DNA of 24,477 nucleotides from JAMOBE01 sp039908285 (GCA_039908285.1 JAMOBE010000054.1:1-24477), one strand, 5' to 3'. Positions 15,724 to 24,130 are shown, numbered from the stretch's first letter. Notes: a model not told the origin generated them from the sequence alone. Numbers and translations: made by a program.

Positions 15724-16083
15724 ATGAAGTTCGGCATTCTGGTCAATGAGGGGCCGTACAACCATCAGGCGTCCGACTCGGCGTACAAGTTCGTCAAGGC
15801 GGCGCTGGGGAAGGGACACGAGATTTTTCGTGTCTTCTTCTACTACGATGGCGTCAACAACGCGAACAGGCTGTCTGAGCCTCCGTCCGACGACCGCAAC
15901 ATCATCAAGCGGTGGTCGGAACTGGCGAAGGAGCACAAGGTCGATCTCGTCGTCTGCGTGGCCGCGGCGCTCCGCCGTGGCATCAAGGACGAGCTGCTGG
16001 CCGAGGGGTTCCGCATTTCGGGACTGGGCCAGCTCATCGAGGCCGGCATCCAGTCCGACCGTCTGGTCGTGTTCGGTGACTGA
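15724..16083 (+). CDS. dsrE: Sulfurtransferase complex subunit DsrE
   Basis: A 119-aa small soluble protein of the DsrE/TusD family that carries persulfide sulfur within the DsrE2F2H2 hexamer. The conserved active cysteine is Cys78 in LVVCVAAALRRG, the same number as in the Allochromatium vinosum protein. MKFGILVNEGPYNHQASDSA is the usual start, preceded by GGGGGAGA. It takes sulfur from upstream carriers of the TusA type and hands it to DsrC. Presence of dsrE, dsrF and dsrH together is a hallmark of sulfur oxidisers. Confidence 0.96.
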   Translation: MKFGILVNEGPYNHQASDSAYKFVKAALGKGHEIFRVFFYYDGVNNANRLSEPPSDDRNIIKRWSELAKEHKVDLVVCVAAALRRGIKDELLAEGFRISGLGQLIEAGIQSDRLVVFGD

Positions 16084-16095
16084 TAGGGGGAAGTG

Positions 16096-16485
16096 ATGAG
16101 CGCTGAGGAAGACTTCGAGTCGGGCGTCGTCAAGAAGTTCATGTTCGTGAACCGCAAGGCCCCCTACGGCACCATCTACGCCCTCGAGGTGTTGGAAATG
16201 GTGTTGATCTCGGCCGCCTTCGAACAGGACGTCCATCTGGCGTTCGTGGACGACGGCGTCTACCAGATCAAGAAGGGACAGGACACCAAGGGCCTCGAGA
16301 TGAAGAACTTCTCGCCCACCTATCGGGCGCTGGAGGGCTACGACATCGAAAAGCTCTACGTGGAAAAGGAATCCATGGAGCAGCGGGGCCTCACCGAGGC
16401 CGACCTGCTGGTGCCGGTCGAGGTCATCGACCGGGCGGCGATGGCCGCTCTCATGGAGACCATGGATGTGGTCCTGAGCGGTTGA
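16096..16485 (+). CDS. dsrF: Sulfurtransferase complex subunit DsrF
   Basis: A 129-aa DsrE-fold protein (TusC relative) and structural member of the DsrEFH hexamer. The sequence KKFMFVNRKAPYGTIYALEVLEMVLISAAF is characteristic. I see no cysteine in this protein, consistent with a non-catalytic role. An in-frame GTG stands directly before the chosen ATG, but AGGGGGAAG is properly spaced only for the ATG at 16096. It starts 12 bases after dsrE and shares the same type of ribosome-binding site. Confidence 0.95.
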   Translation: MSAEEDFESGVVKKFMFVNRKAPYGTIYALEVLEMVLISAAFEQDVHLAFVDDGVYQIKKGQDTKGLEMKNFSPTYRALEGYDIEKLYVEKESMEQRGLTEADLLVPVEVIDRAAMAALMETMDVVLSG

Positions 16486-16502
16486 CAGGGGGAAGACAGT
16501 CC

Positions 16503-16808
16503 ATGTTGCATACCGTGAACAAGTCGCCGTTCGAACGTAACGCCCTGGACGCCTGCCTGGGCCGGGCGAAGAAGGGCAGCGTCGTCATCCTCTATGAGGA
16601 TGCGGTGTACGCCGCGACCAAGGGTGCCGCCGGCAGCCTGCCCAGGCTGGGACAGGCCGCCCGGGACTACAAGCTCTTCGTCCTCGGACCCGATCTCAAG
16701 GCCCGTGGCTTCGACGACAGCCAGGTCATGGAGGGCGTAACCGTCATCGACTACGACGGCTTCGTCGATCTGGTGGCGGAGCACGGCACGGTCAATTCCT
16801 GGCTCTAG
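16503..16808 (+). CDS. dsrH: Sulfurtransferase complex subunit DsrH
   Basis: A 101-aa TusB/DsrH family member, third subunit of DsrEFH. MLHTVNKSPFERNALDACL carries Cys18, which corresponds to the conserved Cys20 of the Allochromatium protein. LLDS-type downstream sequence is replaced by GSVVILYEDAVYAA, normal for the family. AGGGGGAA precedes the ATG by eight to nine bases. An in-frame upstream start that would overlap dsrF has no ribosome-binding site. It sits 17 bases after dsrF. Confidence 0.95.
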   Translation: MLHTVNKSPFERNALDACLGRAKKGSVVILYEDAVYAATKGAAGSLPRLGQAARDYKLFVLGPDLKARGFDDSQVMEGVTVIDYDGFVDLVAEHGTVNSWL

Positions 16809-16850
16809 GGCTCGCCCCCAATTTCAAGAATTTCCAACAGGAGACAATCC

Positions 16851-17183
16851 ATGGCCTACGAACTCAACGGCAAGACCATCGAGCACGACGAGGAGGGCTA
16901 CATCCTCGACGTGAATCTGTGGACCGAGGAACTGGCAGCCATTCTGGCCAAGGCCGAGAAGGTCGACATGACGCCTGAGCACTGGGAAGTGATCCAGTTC
17001 CTGCGGGAGTACTACAACGAGTACCAGATCGCCCCGGCGGTTCGCGTGCTGACCAAGGCGGTGGCGAAGAAGCTCGGCCCGGAAAAGGGCAGCAACAAGT
17101 ACCTCTACGAACTGTTCCCGTATGGCCCGGGCAAGCAGGCGTGCAAGATCGCCGGCCTGCCGAAGCCGACCGGCTGCGTGTGA
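16851..17183 (+). CDS. dsrC: Sulfur-carrier protein DsrC
   Basis: A 110-aa DsrC/TusE family protein and central substrate carrier of the pathway. The flexible C-terminal arm KQACKIAGLPKPTGCV holds both essential cysteines, Cys98 (11 residues before) and penultimate Cys109, so it is true DsrC rather than TusE or RspA, which lack one or both. Sulfur loaded on this arm by DsrEFH is oxidised by DsrAB, and the resulting trisulfide or disulfide is handled by DsrMKJOP. A GGAGA box precedes the ATG. A strong hairpin follows the stop codon. Confidence 0.98.
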   Translation: MAYELNGKTIEHDEEGYILDVNLWTEELAAILAKAEKVDMTPEHWEVIQFLREYYNEYQIAPAVRVLTKAVAKKLGPEKGSNKYLYELFPYGPGKQACKIAGLPKPTGCV

Positions 17184-17189
17184 TGCGGT

Positions 17190-17220
17190 CAGGAGGGACG
17201 GGGTGCTCCCGTCCCTCCTG
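17190..17220 (+). promoter_or_regulatory. 13-bp perfect hairpin after dsrC
   Basis: The stem 17190-17202 (CAGGAGGGACGGG) pairs fully with 17208-17220 around a five-base loop. It begins seven bases after the dsrC stop and is not followed by a T-run. This could be a partial terminator or a 3' stabilising structure that raises dsrC message over the membrane-complex genes downstream. Confidence 0.75.
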
Positions 17221-17258
17221 CCGGATGGTCCCGTACGAATTTTGAAAGCACCAGCGTC

Positions 17259-18011
17259 ATGTCGTTTGTGACGGTTACCTACGCGGTTCTGTTTTATGTC
17301 GCGACGGTCGTCCTGGTTGGCGGTCTGGCTCACCGGGTGGCACTGTACGCGCGCACTCCGTCGCCGTTGAAGATACCGACGACGCCGGCGCCCTTGACTC
17401 AGGGCGGTGCCGCCTTCCGGGTGGCCCGCGAAGTGGTGATTTTCGAAAGCCTGTTCCGCTCGGACAAGTGGCTGTGGACCTTTGCCGCCCTCTTTCACTT
17501 TGGCATGGCCCTCGTTCTGTTGCGCCACGCCCGCTATTTCGTGCCCTCGGGCTTTGAGCCCCTGTGGACTTTGATCGTTCTCGTCCAGCCGTTCGGCAAG
17601 TATGCCGCCTTCGCCATGGTGGCGGGTCTGGGCGCCCTGTTCCTGCGCCGACTGGTGGTGCCGCGCATCCGCTACATCACCGGTCCCTCCGACCTTCTGA
17701 TGCTGGTGCTGCTGGGCGGTATCGGGCTGACGGGAGCCGGAATGACCTTCGTCAGCCATGTGGACATCGTCGGCCTCAAGGGATTCTTCCTGGGGCTGAT
17801 GACCTTCAACTGGCAGGCCCTGCCGACCGACGCCCTTCTGCTCATCCATCTGTTCCTGGTGGCGACGCTGATGATCGTGTTTCCCTTCTCGAAGCTTCTG
17901 CACGCGCCCGGCGTCTTCTTCAGCCCGACGCGCACCCAGTGCGACGACGCTCGCGAGCGGCGGCATGTCGCGCCGTGGGCGATGCCCATGGACGCCCAAC
18001 GTGGAAACTGA
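17259..18011 (+). CDS. dsrM: Membrane cytochrome b subunit DsrM
   Basis: A 250-aa integral membrane protein of the NarI-like b-type cytochrome family. It passes electrons between the quinone pool and DsrK in the DsrMKJOP complex. About five to six hydrophobic segments are visible, starting at residues 7-25 and continuing at about 73-90, 103-130, 145-165 and 192-212. Candidate haem-ligand histidines are His25, His80, His90, His167, His197 and His215. The ATG has only a weak ribosome-binding site, and it follows the dsrC hairpin by 38 bases, so expression may depend on readthrough past that structure. Confidence 0.94.
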   Translation: MSFVTVTYAVLFYVATVVLVGGLAHRVALYARTPSPLKIPTTPAPLTQGGAAFRVAREVVIFESLFRSDKWLWTFAALFHFGMALVLLRHARYFVPSGFEPLWTLIVLVQPFGKYAAFAMVAGLGALFLRRLVVPRIRYITGPSDLLMLVLLGGIGLTGAGMTFVSHVDIVGLKGFFLGLMTFNWQALPTDALLLIHLFLVATLMIVFPFSKLLHAPGVFFSPTRTQCDDARERRHVAPWAMPMDAQRGN

Positions 18012-18040
18012 TCCGTTTGCCAGCGTGAGGAGCCCCAGTC

Positions 18041-19540
18041 ATGGCTGATTTCCAGGTCCCGGTCCTGAGCGACGAGCCCGCCGATCACGTCCCGACGCTG
18101 GTCCGCGATGCGATGGCCCACTCGCGGCCGTTCATCGCCAAGACCGACCACAATGAACCGCTGGGCTTTCCGGGGGAGCTGGTCGACAACTGGAAGGAAA
18201 AGGCCCTCGATCGCATGGGGGACCTGCTGGGCCGCTACAAGTCCTTGCGGGTTTTCCTCGACAGCTGTGTCAAGTGCGGTTCGTGCACCGACAAGTGCCA
18301 TTACTTTCTCGGCACCAGTGATCCGAAGAACATGCCGGTCGCGCGGCAGGACCTGCTGCGTAGCGTCTACCGTCGCTATTTCACGCCGGCCGGCAAGGCC
18401 CTCGGCTCGATGGTCGGTGCCCGTGACCTGACCCAGGATGTCCTGGAGGAGTGGTACAGCTACTTCCACCAGTGTTCGCAGTGCCGCCGTTGCTCCGTGT
18501 TCTGCCCCTATGGCATCGACACCGCCGAGATCTCGATGGCGGCGCGCGACATCATGGACCACATCGGCTATGGCCAGAAGTACTGCAACGAGATCATCAC
18601 CAAGGTCCACAAGATCGGCAACAACCTGGGGCTTCCCCAGCGGGCGCTGGCGGACACGCTGGAGGGTCTCGAGGAGGACGTGCTCGACGCCACCGGTCAG
18701 GAGGTGAAGTTTCCTCTCGATGTGCAGGGGGCCGAGGTTCTGCTGGTGACGCCGTCCGCCGACTTCTTCGCCGAGCCGCACGTGGACGGCCTGATCGGCT
18801 ATGCCAAGGTGTTTCACCAGGCGGGCGTGAGCTGGACCCTGAGTTCGACCGCGTCCGAGGCCGGCAACTTCGGCATGTTCATCGGCTCCTACGAGCAGAT
18901 GCACAAGATATCGAGTCGTATCCGCAAGGCGGCGCTGGAACTCGGCGTCAAGCGCATCGTATTCGGCGAGTGCGGTCATGCGTGGCGCGTCGCCTACAGC
19001 TTCCTCAATACGCTGGCCGGGCCGTGGGATTTCCTGGATCCGCGCTACCCGGTGCCGCAGCACATCATCGAGTTCACCCATGACCTGATCCAGCGCGGCG
19101 GCATCCGCCTCGACCGCGAGGCCAACACCGGCATGGTGCTGACCGTGCACGACTCGTGCAACGTGGCGCGCGCCTCCCGCATGGGCAACGTCCCGGGCGG
19201 TCAGTTCGTGCTGCCGCGGGAGGTCATCAAGGCCTGCGTGCCGAAGTTCGTGGACATGCACCCCGACACCATCGGGGACAAGACCTTCTGCTGCGGCGGT
19301 GGCGGCGGCCTGTTGACCGATGACCTGCTGGAGCTGCGGGTGAAGGGGGCCAAGCCGCGCATGGAGGCGCTGAAGCAGGCGGTCAGCCGTGAGGGGGTTA
19401 CCCACATGGCGGCCATGTGCGCCATCTGCAAGAGTCAGTTCACCAAGGTGCTGCCGTACTACGGGATGGAGCGGGACATGATCGTTTCGGTCCATGGCCT
19501 GGTGAGCAAGGCGATTCGTATGGGAGCCAACGAGACGTGA
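18041..19540 (+). CDS. dsrK: HdrD-like iron-sulfur subunit DsrK
   Basis: A 499-aa cytoplasmic-facing subunit of DsrMKJOP related to heterodisulfide reductase HdrD. It is the likely site where DsrC disulfide or trisulfide is converted. Two [4Fe-4S] motifs are CVKCGSCTDKC (76-86) and CSQCRRCSVFCP (145-156). The CCG-domain cysteines bind the special catalytic cluster: Cys373 (DSCNVAR), Cys417-Cys418 (FCCGGGGG), Cys460 and Cys463 (MCAIC). A GAGGAG box precedes the ATG, 29 bases after dsrM. Confidence 0.96.
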   Translation: MADFQVPVLSDEPADHVPTLVRDAMAHSRPFIAKTDHNEPLGFPGELVDNWKEKALDRMGDLLGRYKSLRVFLDSCVKCGSCTDKCHYFLGTSDPKNMPVARQDLLRSVYRRYFTPAGKALGSMVGARDLTQDVLEEWYSYFHQCSQCRRCSVFCPYGIDTAEISMAARDIMDHIGYGQKYCNEIITKVHKIGNNLGLPQRALADTLEGLEEDVLDATGQEVKFPLDVQGAEVLLVTPSADFFAEPHVDGLIGYAKVFHQAGVSWTLSSTASEAGNFGMFIGSYEQMHKISSRIRKAALELGVKRIVFGECGHAWRVAYSFLNTLAGPWDFLDPRYPVPQHIIEFTHDLIQRGGIRLDREANTGMVLTVHDSCNVARASRMGNVPGGQFVLPREVIKACVPKFVDMHPDTIGDKTFCCGGGGGLLTDDLLELRVKGAKPRMEALKQAVSREGVTHMAAMCAICKSQFTKVLPYYGMERDMIVSVHGLVSKAIRMGANET

Positions 19541-19560
19541 CGTCCGGGTGACGGGCGAGG

Positions 19561-19586
19561 GTAGCCGGTGCGCAGGCGCCGGTTAC
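19561..19586 (+). promoter_or_regulatory. Intercistronic hairpin dsrK/dsrL
   Basis: GTAGCCGGTGC-GCAG-GCGCCGGTTAC forms an 11-bp RNA stem with two GU wobbles and a four-base loop, 20 bases after the dsrK stop. The wobbles mean it is stable as RNA but imperfect as DNA. It lies in the largest gap of the operon (149 bp). No T-run follows. Confidence 0.55.
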
Positions 19587-19689
19587 GTAGAGAAAAAGGT
19601 GCGACGGGCTCGATCGACAGAACTGTCTACGGCAACGGATGGCAGGGCTCGTAAGTCGTCGGCGTGGGAGACACAAGGGAGGGGTTAGG

Positions 19690-21621
19690 ATGAGCGAAGC
19701 CGCATTGACGTTCCGCCGTTACGTGGACAACGACACCAGCCAGGTGAAGTTCAGCGAAGACATCATTCAGAGCGGCGTTTCCCACAAGTGCCCGACGTAT
19801 GTCCATCGCACGCCGCCCTGTCAGGGAAGCTGCCCTTCGGGCCATGACATCCGCGGCTGGCTGTCCATCGTCCGTGGCCTCGACAAGCCGGCCAACGGTA
19901 TGAAGTGGGAGGAATACGCCTTCCACCGCATGACCAAGTCCAATCCCTTCCCCGCCATCATGGGCCGCGTCTGCCCCGCTCCCTGCCAGGACGGCTGCAA
20001 TCGAAACGAGGTTGAGGACCACGTCGGAATCAACTCCATCGAGCAGTACATCGGCGACTGGGCGCTCGCCAACAAGATGACCTTCCCGAAGCCGCCGAAG
20101 GACACCGGCAAGAAGGTCGCCATCGTCGGTGGCGGACCGGCCGGGCTGGCGGCGGCGTACTTCCTGCGCCGGAAGGGCCACGCCTGCACCATCTTCGACG
20201 CCTACAGCTCCCTCGGTGGCATGATGCGGTTCGGCATCCCCGGCTACCGCACGCCGAAGGACGTGCTGGACGCCGAGATCCAGCGCATCCTCGACCTGGG
20301 CGTGGAGACCCGCCTCAACACCAAGGTCGGTGTCGACATCTCCATGGAGCAGCTGGAGAAGGACTTCGACGCGGTGTTCTGGGGCATCGGCGCCCAGGCC
20401 GGCAAGTCCCTCCCGGTTCCCGGCGGCGAGGCCCCCAACTGCGTCAGCGGCATCGCCTTCCTCAAGGCCTTCAACGAGGGCCGGCTGCAGCACCTCAATG
20501 GCCGCGTGGTGGTGATCGGCGGCGGCGATACCGCCATGGACGTGGCGGCGGTGGCCCGGCGTATCGGCCACATCACCCACGCCCATGACAAGGACCGGCC
20601 GGAGAACGTCATCCTCGGCCACACCGTCCACGACGTGGCGAGCGTCGCCCGCCGCGAGGGGGCCGACGTGTGGATCGTCTACCGCCGTCCCATCGACAAG
20701 ATGCCGGCCACCAAGCACGAACTGGAGTCGGTCCAGAACGAGGGCGTGGTGATCAAGGAAAGCCTGGTGCCGCTGGAAGTCATCCGCGGCGCCGACGGCC
20801 GTGCCACCGCGCTGCGGGTGGTGCCGGTCGACTGGCAGGGCAACAACATGTTCCAGCGCGACAGCGAGGCCTTCACCATCGAGTGTTCGCTGATCGTCTC
20901 CGCCACCGGCCAGGGCGGTGATTTCGAAGGTATCGAGGCCCTGGACAACGGCTGGGGGCAGATCAACGCCGACAAGTTCTATCGCGCCTCGGCCAAGGAG
21001 GGGCACTTCGTCGGCGGCGACGTGGTCCGCCCGCACCTCCTGACCACCGCTGTCGGTCACGCCCGGATCGCCGTCGAGAGCATCGACGCCTATGTCAACA
21101 AGGCCGATCTCGGCAAGCGTCCCAAGGTGGACGTGAACCACTTCAACCTGCTGGCGGAACTGGGCAGTCACGGGATCGAGCCGAAGCCGTTCCCGGGCGG
21201 CGAGCACTGGGGTACCGACAAGGCGTCCTTCGCGATCCATAACTTCGAGGATCGTTCGGCCCAGGAGATCGTGACTCACGAAAAGATGTTCCTGGCCCAC
21301 TTCCAGTACGAACCGGTGAACAAGCGGTCCGAGGTCAAGATCGAGTCCGGGAACGTCCTCGGGAATTTCCAGGAGCGCTTCAAGGGCCTGTCGGAGAGCG
21401 AGGCCATCGCCGAGGCCAAGCGCTGCATGAGCTGCGGCCTCTGCTTCGAGTGCGACGAGTGCCTGATCTTCTGTCCCCAGCTCGCCGTCTTCCGCGTCGC
21501 CAAGAAGGACCATGCCATGGGACGCTATGTGGATACCGACTATTACAAGTGCGTCGGTTGCCACATCTGCGAGGACGTGTGCCCGACCGGCTACATCCAG
21601 ATGGGCATGGGCGAGGAGTAA
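19690..21621 (+). CDS. dsrL: Iron-sulfur flavoprotein DsrL, NAD(P)H oxidoreductase
   Basis: A 643-aa soluble flavoprotein related to the glutamate synthase small subunit. In sulfur oxidisers it takes electrons from DsrAB and reduces NAD(P)+. The N-terminal cysteine-rich domain includes PPCQGSCPSGHDIRGW and CPAPCQDGCNR. The FAD-binding motif is VAIVGGGPAGLAAAYFL (143-159) and the pyridine-nucleotide motif is VVVIGGGDTAMD (from about 273). The C-terminal ferredoxin-like part has CMSCGLCFECDECLIFCP (579-596) and CVGCHICEDVCP (621-632). The start MSEAALTF follows GGGAGGGG. An upstream in-frame ATG at 19639 lacks such a site. Position between dsrK and dsrJ matches Allochromatium. Whether it is the DsrL-1 or DsrL-2 type needs phylogeny. 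Confidence 0.96.
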   Translation: MSEAALTFRRYVDNDTSQVKFSEDIIQSGVSHKCPTYVHRTPPCQGSCPSGHDIRGWLSIVRGLDKPANGMKWEEYAFHRMTKSNPFPAIMGRVCPAPCQDGCNRNEVEDHVGINSIEQYIGDWALANKMTFPKPPKDTGKKVAIVGGGPAGLAAAYFLRRKGHACTIFDAYSSLGGMMRFGIPGYRTPKDVLDAEIQRILDLGVETRLNTKVGVDISMEQLEKDFDAVFWGIGAQAGKSLPVPGGEAPNCVSGIAFLKAFNEGRLQHLNGRVVVIGGGDTAMDVAAVARRIGHITHAHDKDRPENVILGHTVHDVASVARREGADVWIVYRRPIDKMPATKHELESVQNEGVVIKESLVPLEVIRGADGRATALRVVPVDWQGNNMFQRDSEAFTIECSLIVSATGQGGDFEGIEALDNGWGQINADKFYRASAKEGHFVGGDVVRPHLLTTAVGHARIAVESIDAYVNKADLGKRPKVDVNHFNLLAELGSHGIEPKPFPGGEHWGTDKASFAIHNFEDRSAQEIVTHEKMFLAHFQYEPVNKRSEVKIESGNVLGNFQERFKGLSESEAIAEAKRCMSCGLCFECDECLIFCPQLAVFRVAKKDHAMGRYVDTDYYKCVGCHICEDVCPTGYIQMGMGEE

Positions 21622-21628
21622 GGGGCTG

Positions 21629-22024
21629 ATGACTGGTCTCCGTCTTTTTCTGGCCATGATCGTGCTGGCGCTGATTGGCGCCCTCCCGGTCATGGCCGGC
21701 GATGGTCTCCTGCCGACGATTCCAAAGGCCAGGGGCGAGAAGTGCGTCGAGGACGCCGCGTTCATGCGGCGCAACCACATGCAAGTGCTGAAGCACCATC
21801 GTGACGAGACCATGCATCAGGGAATCCGGACCACGGCGCACAGTCTCAACGGTTGTCTCAACTGTCATGCCGTGGACGGTGCGGACGGCAAGCCGGTGAC
21901 GGTCGCCAACGAAAAGCACTTCTGCAAGTCGTGCCATACGTATGCGGCCGTCAGTCCCGACTGCTTCCAGTGTCATTCCTCGACGCCGGGGCCGGACATG
22001 CCGGACCAGAAGGCATCACGATGA
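21629..22024 (+). CDS. dsrJ: Periplasmic triheme cytochrome c DsrJ
   Basis: A 131-aa exported or membrane-anchored cytochrome and periplasmic subunit of DsrMKJOP. The N-terminus LRLFLAMIVLALIGALPVMA is a signal peptide or anchor. Three CxxCH haem sites are at 76-80 (CLNCH), 99-103 (CKSCH) and 112-116 (CFQCH). Cys39 in GEKCVEDAAFMRRNHM is a candidate for the unusual His/Cys haem ligand described for this family. The ATG is seven bases after dsrL and its stop overlaps dsrO by four bases. A longer in-frame upstream ORF is only the alternate frame of dsrL. Confidence 0.95.
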   Translation: MTGLRLFLAMIVLALIGALPVMAGDGLLPTIPKARGEKCVEDAAFMRRNHMQVLKHHRDETMHQGIRTTAHSLNGCLNCHAVDGADGKPVTVANEKHFCKSCHTYAAVSPDCFQCHSSTPGPDMPDQKASR

Positions 22025-22839
22025 CGGAGGGTGGTGAAGTCATGAGCGAGCATTGCTCCTCAAGCCCGGCGCCGGCGAGGGACGGAGTGCCCGTCGGCGC
22101 TGACACCGGGGTGGACGCCTCGCGTCGCGCTTTCGTCGCCGCCACCGCAACCGCCGTCGCCGCCGTCACGCTGGCGCCGGGGGTGATGCTGATCGGCGGC
22201 GCCGAGGCCAAGCCGGCGGACCAGCCGGCCTCCGCCAAGGTGCGCTGGGGACTGCTGGTTGACGTGAGCAAGTGCGACGCTGGCTGTTCCGCCTGCGTCG
22301 ATGCCTGCCGCGAGGAACAGGGCTGGCATGGTCACGGCCGGCCGGCGTCCGATCCCCAGTGGATCCGCAAGGTTGACCTGAAGGACCTCTCCACCGGCCG
22401 CAAGCTGTCGCTGCCGGTGATGTGTCAGCACTGCACGTCGCCGCCCTGCACCGATGTCTGCCCGACCGGCGCCTCGTTCAAGCGGGCCGACGGCATCGTG
22501 CTGGTGGACCGCCACATCTGCATCGGCTGCCGGTACTGCATGATGGCCTGCCCGTACAAGGCGCGGTCCTTCGTCCATGAAGAGACGGTGGGCCAGAAGC
22601 CGCACATGCCGCGGGGCATGGGCTGTGTCGAGGCGTGCACGCTTTGCGTTCATCGCGTGGACAATGACCGGCTGCCGGCCTGCGTCGAGCGGTGCGGCGA
22701 GGCGGGGACGGGGGCGATGCTGTTCGGCAATCTCAACGATCCGGAGAGCGAGATCGCGAAGCGGGTCGCCACCTATGCCACCACCCAGATTCGGCCCGAT
22801 CTCGGACTGAAGCCGGGCGTCCACTACCAGGGTCTGTAA
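22021..22839 (+). CDS. dsrO: Tat-exported iron-sulfur protein DsrO
   Basis: A 272-aa periplasmic ferredoxin-like subunit of DsrMKJOP. The Tat signal SRRAFVAAT (Arg35-Arg36) precedes a hydrophobic stretch, so it is folded before export. Cysteine groups for several [4Fe-4S] clusters follow: CDAGCSACVDAC (from Cys85), CQHCTSPPCTDVCP, CIGCRYCMMACP and CTLCVHRVDNDRLPACVERC. The ATG at 22021 overlaps the dsrJ stop (ATGA) with AGAAGG seven bases upstream. An ATG at 22042 would also leave the Tat motif intact. dsrP follows after 13 bases. Confidence 0.95.
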   Translation: MTEGGEVMSEHCSSSPAPARDGVPVGADTGVDASRRAFVAATATAVAAVTLAPGVMLIGGAEAKPADQPASAKVRWGLLVDVSKCDAGCSACVDACREEQGWHGHGRPASDPQWIRKVDLKDLSTGRKLSLPVMCQHCTSPPCTDVCPTGASFKRADGIVLVDRHICIGCRYCMMACPYKARSFVHEETVGQKPHMPRGMGCVEACTLCVHRVDNDRLPACVERCGEAGTGAMLFGNLNDPESEIAKRVATYATTQIRPDLGLKPGVHYQGL

Positions 22840-22852
22840 GGGGAGCCCGCCG

Positions 22853-24130
22853 GTGATACATCAGCACATCTCCTACCGTGAACTGGATGGCCGCAGTTCC
22901 AGGTATTTCGCCGTGATGGGGGGCTTCCTCGCCCTGATCCTGATCGGGTTCGCCTCGGCGTTCTACATGGAGCATAATGGTCACCACGTGACCGGCATGA
23001 GCAACCACATCGTCTGGGGCCTGCCGCACGTGTTTGCGGTGTTCCTGATCGTCGCGGCATCGGGGGCGCTCAACGTCGCCTCTATCAGCTCGGTGTTCGA
23101 GCGCACGCTGTACAAGCCTCTGGCGCGGTTGTCGGGCCTGGTGGCCCTGTCGCTGCTGGCGGGTGGGCTGTCGGTCCTGTTGCTGGATCTGGGGCGGCCG
23201 GATCGCCTGATCGTGGCGGTTACCAGTTACAACTTCAAGTCGATTTTCGCCTGGAACGTCATCCTCTATTCGGGCTTTTTCGTCATCGTCTTCGGGTATC
23301 TGTGGACGATGATGGACAAGTCGGTGTCCCGCTTCTACAAGCCGGCGGCCTATGGGGCGTTCCTCTGGCGCCTGACGCTGACCACCGGTACGGGGTCGAT
23401 CTTCGGGTTTCTGGTGGCGCGGGACGCCTATAACTCGGCGGTGATGGCGCCCATGTTCATCGCCATGTCGTTCGCCTTCGGCAAGGCGATCTTCATGCTG
23501 ATCATGCTGGCGGTCTACAAGGGCACCGGTCGGCCGCTGGGCGACGTGGTGGTGACCCGGCTGCAGCGGCTGATGGGAATCGTGCTGGCGGCGACGCTGT
23601 ACTTCGTCGTCCTTCAGCACGTGACGAACCTCTACGTCACCGAGCGCCATGGGATCGAAGCGTTCATCCTGGCCGGGGACAACGTGTACACGTTCCTGTT
23701 CTGGGTGATGCAGATCGGTCTTGGAACGGTCATTCCGCTGGTGCTGCTGCTTCACCCGGCGCTGGGGGGCAACCGGTCGGCGATCGTCATCGCCTGTCTT
23801 CTGATCATCGCCGGCGGACTGTCGCAGATGTATGTGATCATCATCGGCGGCCAGGCGTATCCGTTGCGTCTGTTCCCGGGCATGGAGGCGATGTCGTCGT
23901 TCATGGACGGGCAGGTGAGCAGTTACACGCCGACGCTTCCCGAGTTTCTCCTCGGGGTGGGAGGGTTTGGCGTGGCGTTGTTCCTGGTTGGACTGGTGAC
24001 GACGCTGTTCCGTTTCCTGCCGGCCAGCCTTGCCGATGCGGACATCGATCCCGATCATGTCCATGACATCGTCGATCAGGAGGATGAGTCGGCGGTGATT
24101 GAGGAACCGGAGCGGGCCGAGGCGGTATGA
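22853..24130 (+). CDS. dsrP: NrfD/PsrC-family membrane subunit DsrP
   Basis: A 425-aa integral membrane quinone-interacting subunit of DsrMKJOP with about ten hydrophobic helices spread through residues 20-400. YRELDGRSSRYFAVMGGFLALILIG-type sequence and LDLGRPDRLIVAVTSYNFKSIFAW-type sequence are NrfD/DsrP features. It ends in an acidic cytosolic tail (DADIDPDHVHDIVDQEDESA). The start is GTG, with AAGGGGAG seven to eight bases upstream. No earlier ATG exists in frame. It is the last dsr gene in view. dsrN, which follows in Allochromatium, is not present before the window ends. Confidence 0.96.
   Translation: MIHQHISYRELDGRSSRYFAVMGGFLALILIGFASAFYMEHNGHHVTGMSNHIVWGLPHVFAVFLIVAASGALNVASISSVFERTLYKPLARLSGLVALSLLAGGLSVLLLDLGRPDRLIVAVTSYNFKSIFAWNVILYSGFFVIVFGYLWTMMDKSVSRFYKPAAYGAFLWRLTLTTGTGSIFGFLVARDAYNSAVMAPMFIAMSFAFGKAIFMLIMLAVYKGTGRPLGDVVVTRLQRLMGIVLAATLYFVVLQHVTNLYVTERHGIEAFILAGDNVYTFLFWVMQIGLGTVIPLVLLLHPALGGNRSAIVIACLLIIAGGLSQMYVIIIGGQAYPLRLFPGMEAMSSFMDGQVSSYTPTLPEFLLGVGGFGVALFLVGLVTTLFRFLPASLADADIDPDHVHDIVDQEDESAVIEEPERAEAV

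Noticed and set aside
13000..16236. A 1078-codon open frame on the - strand opposite dsrA-dsrF
   Set aside because: It is antisense to genes with intact catalytic motifs and its translation is Asp/His/Val-rich without any domain. Long stop-free antisense frames are expected at this GC content.
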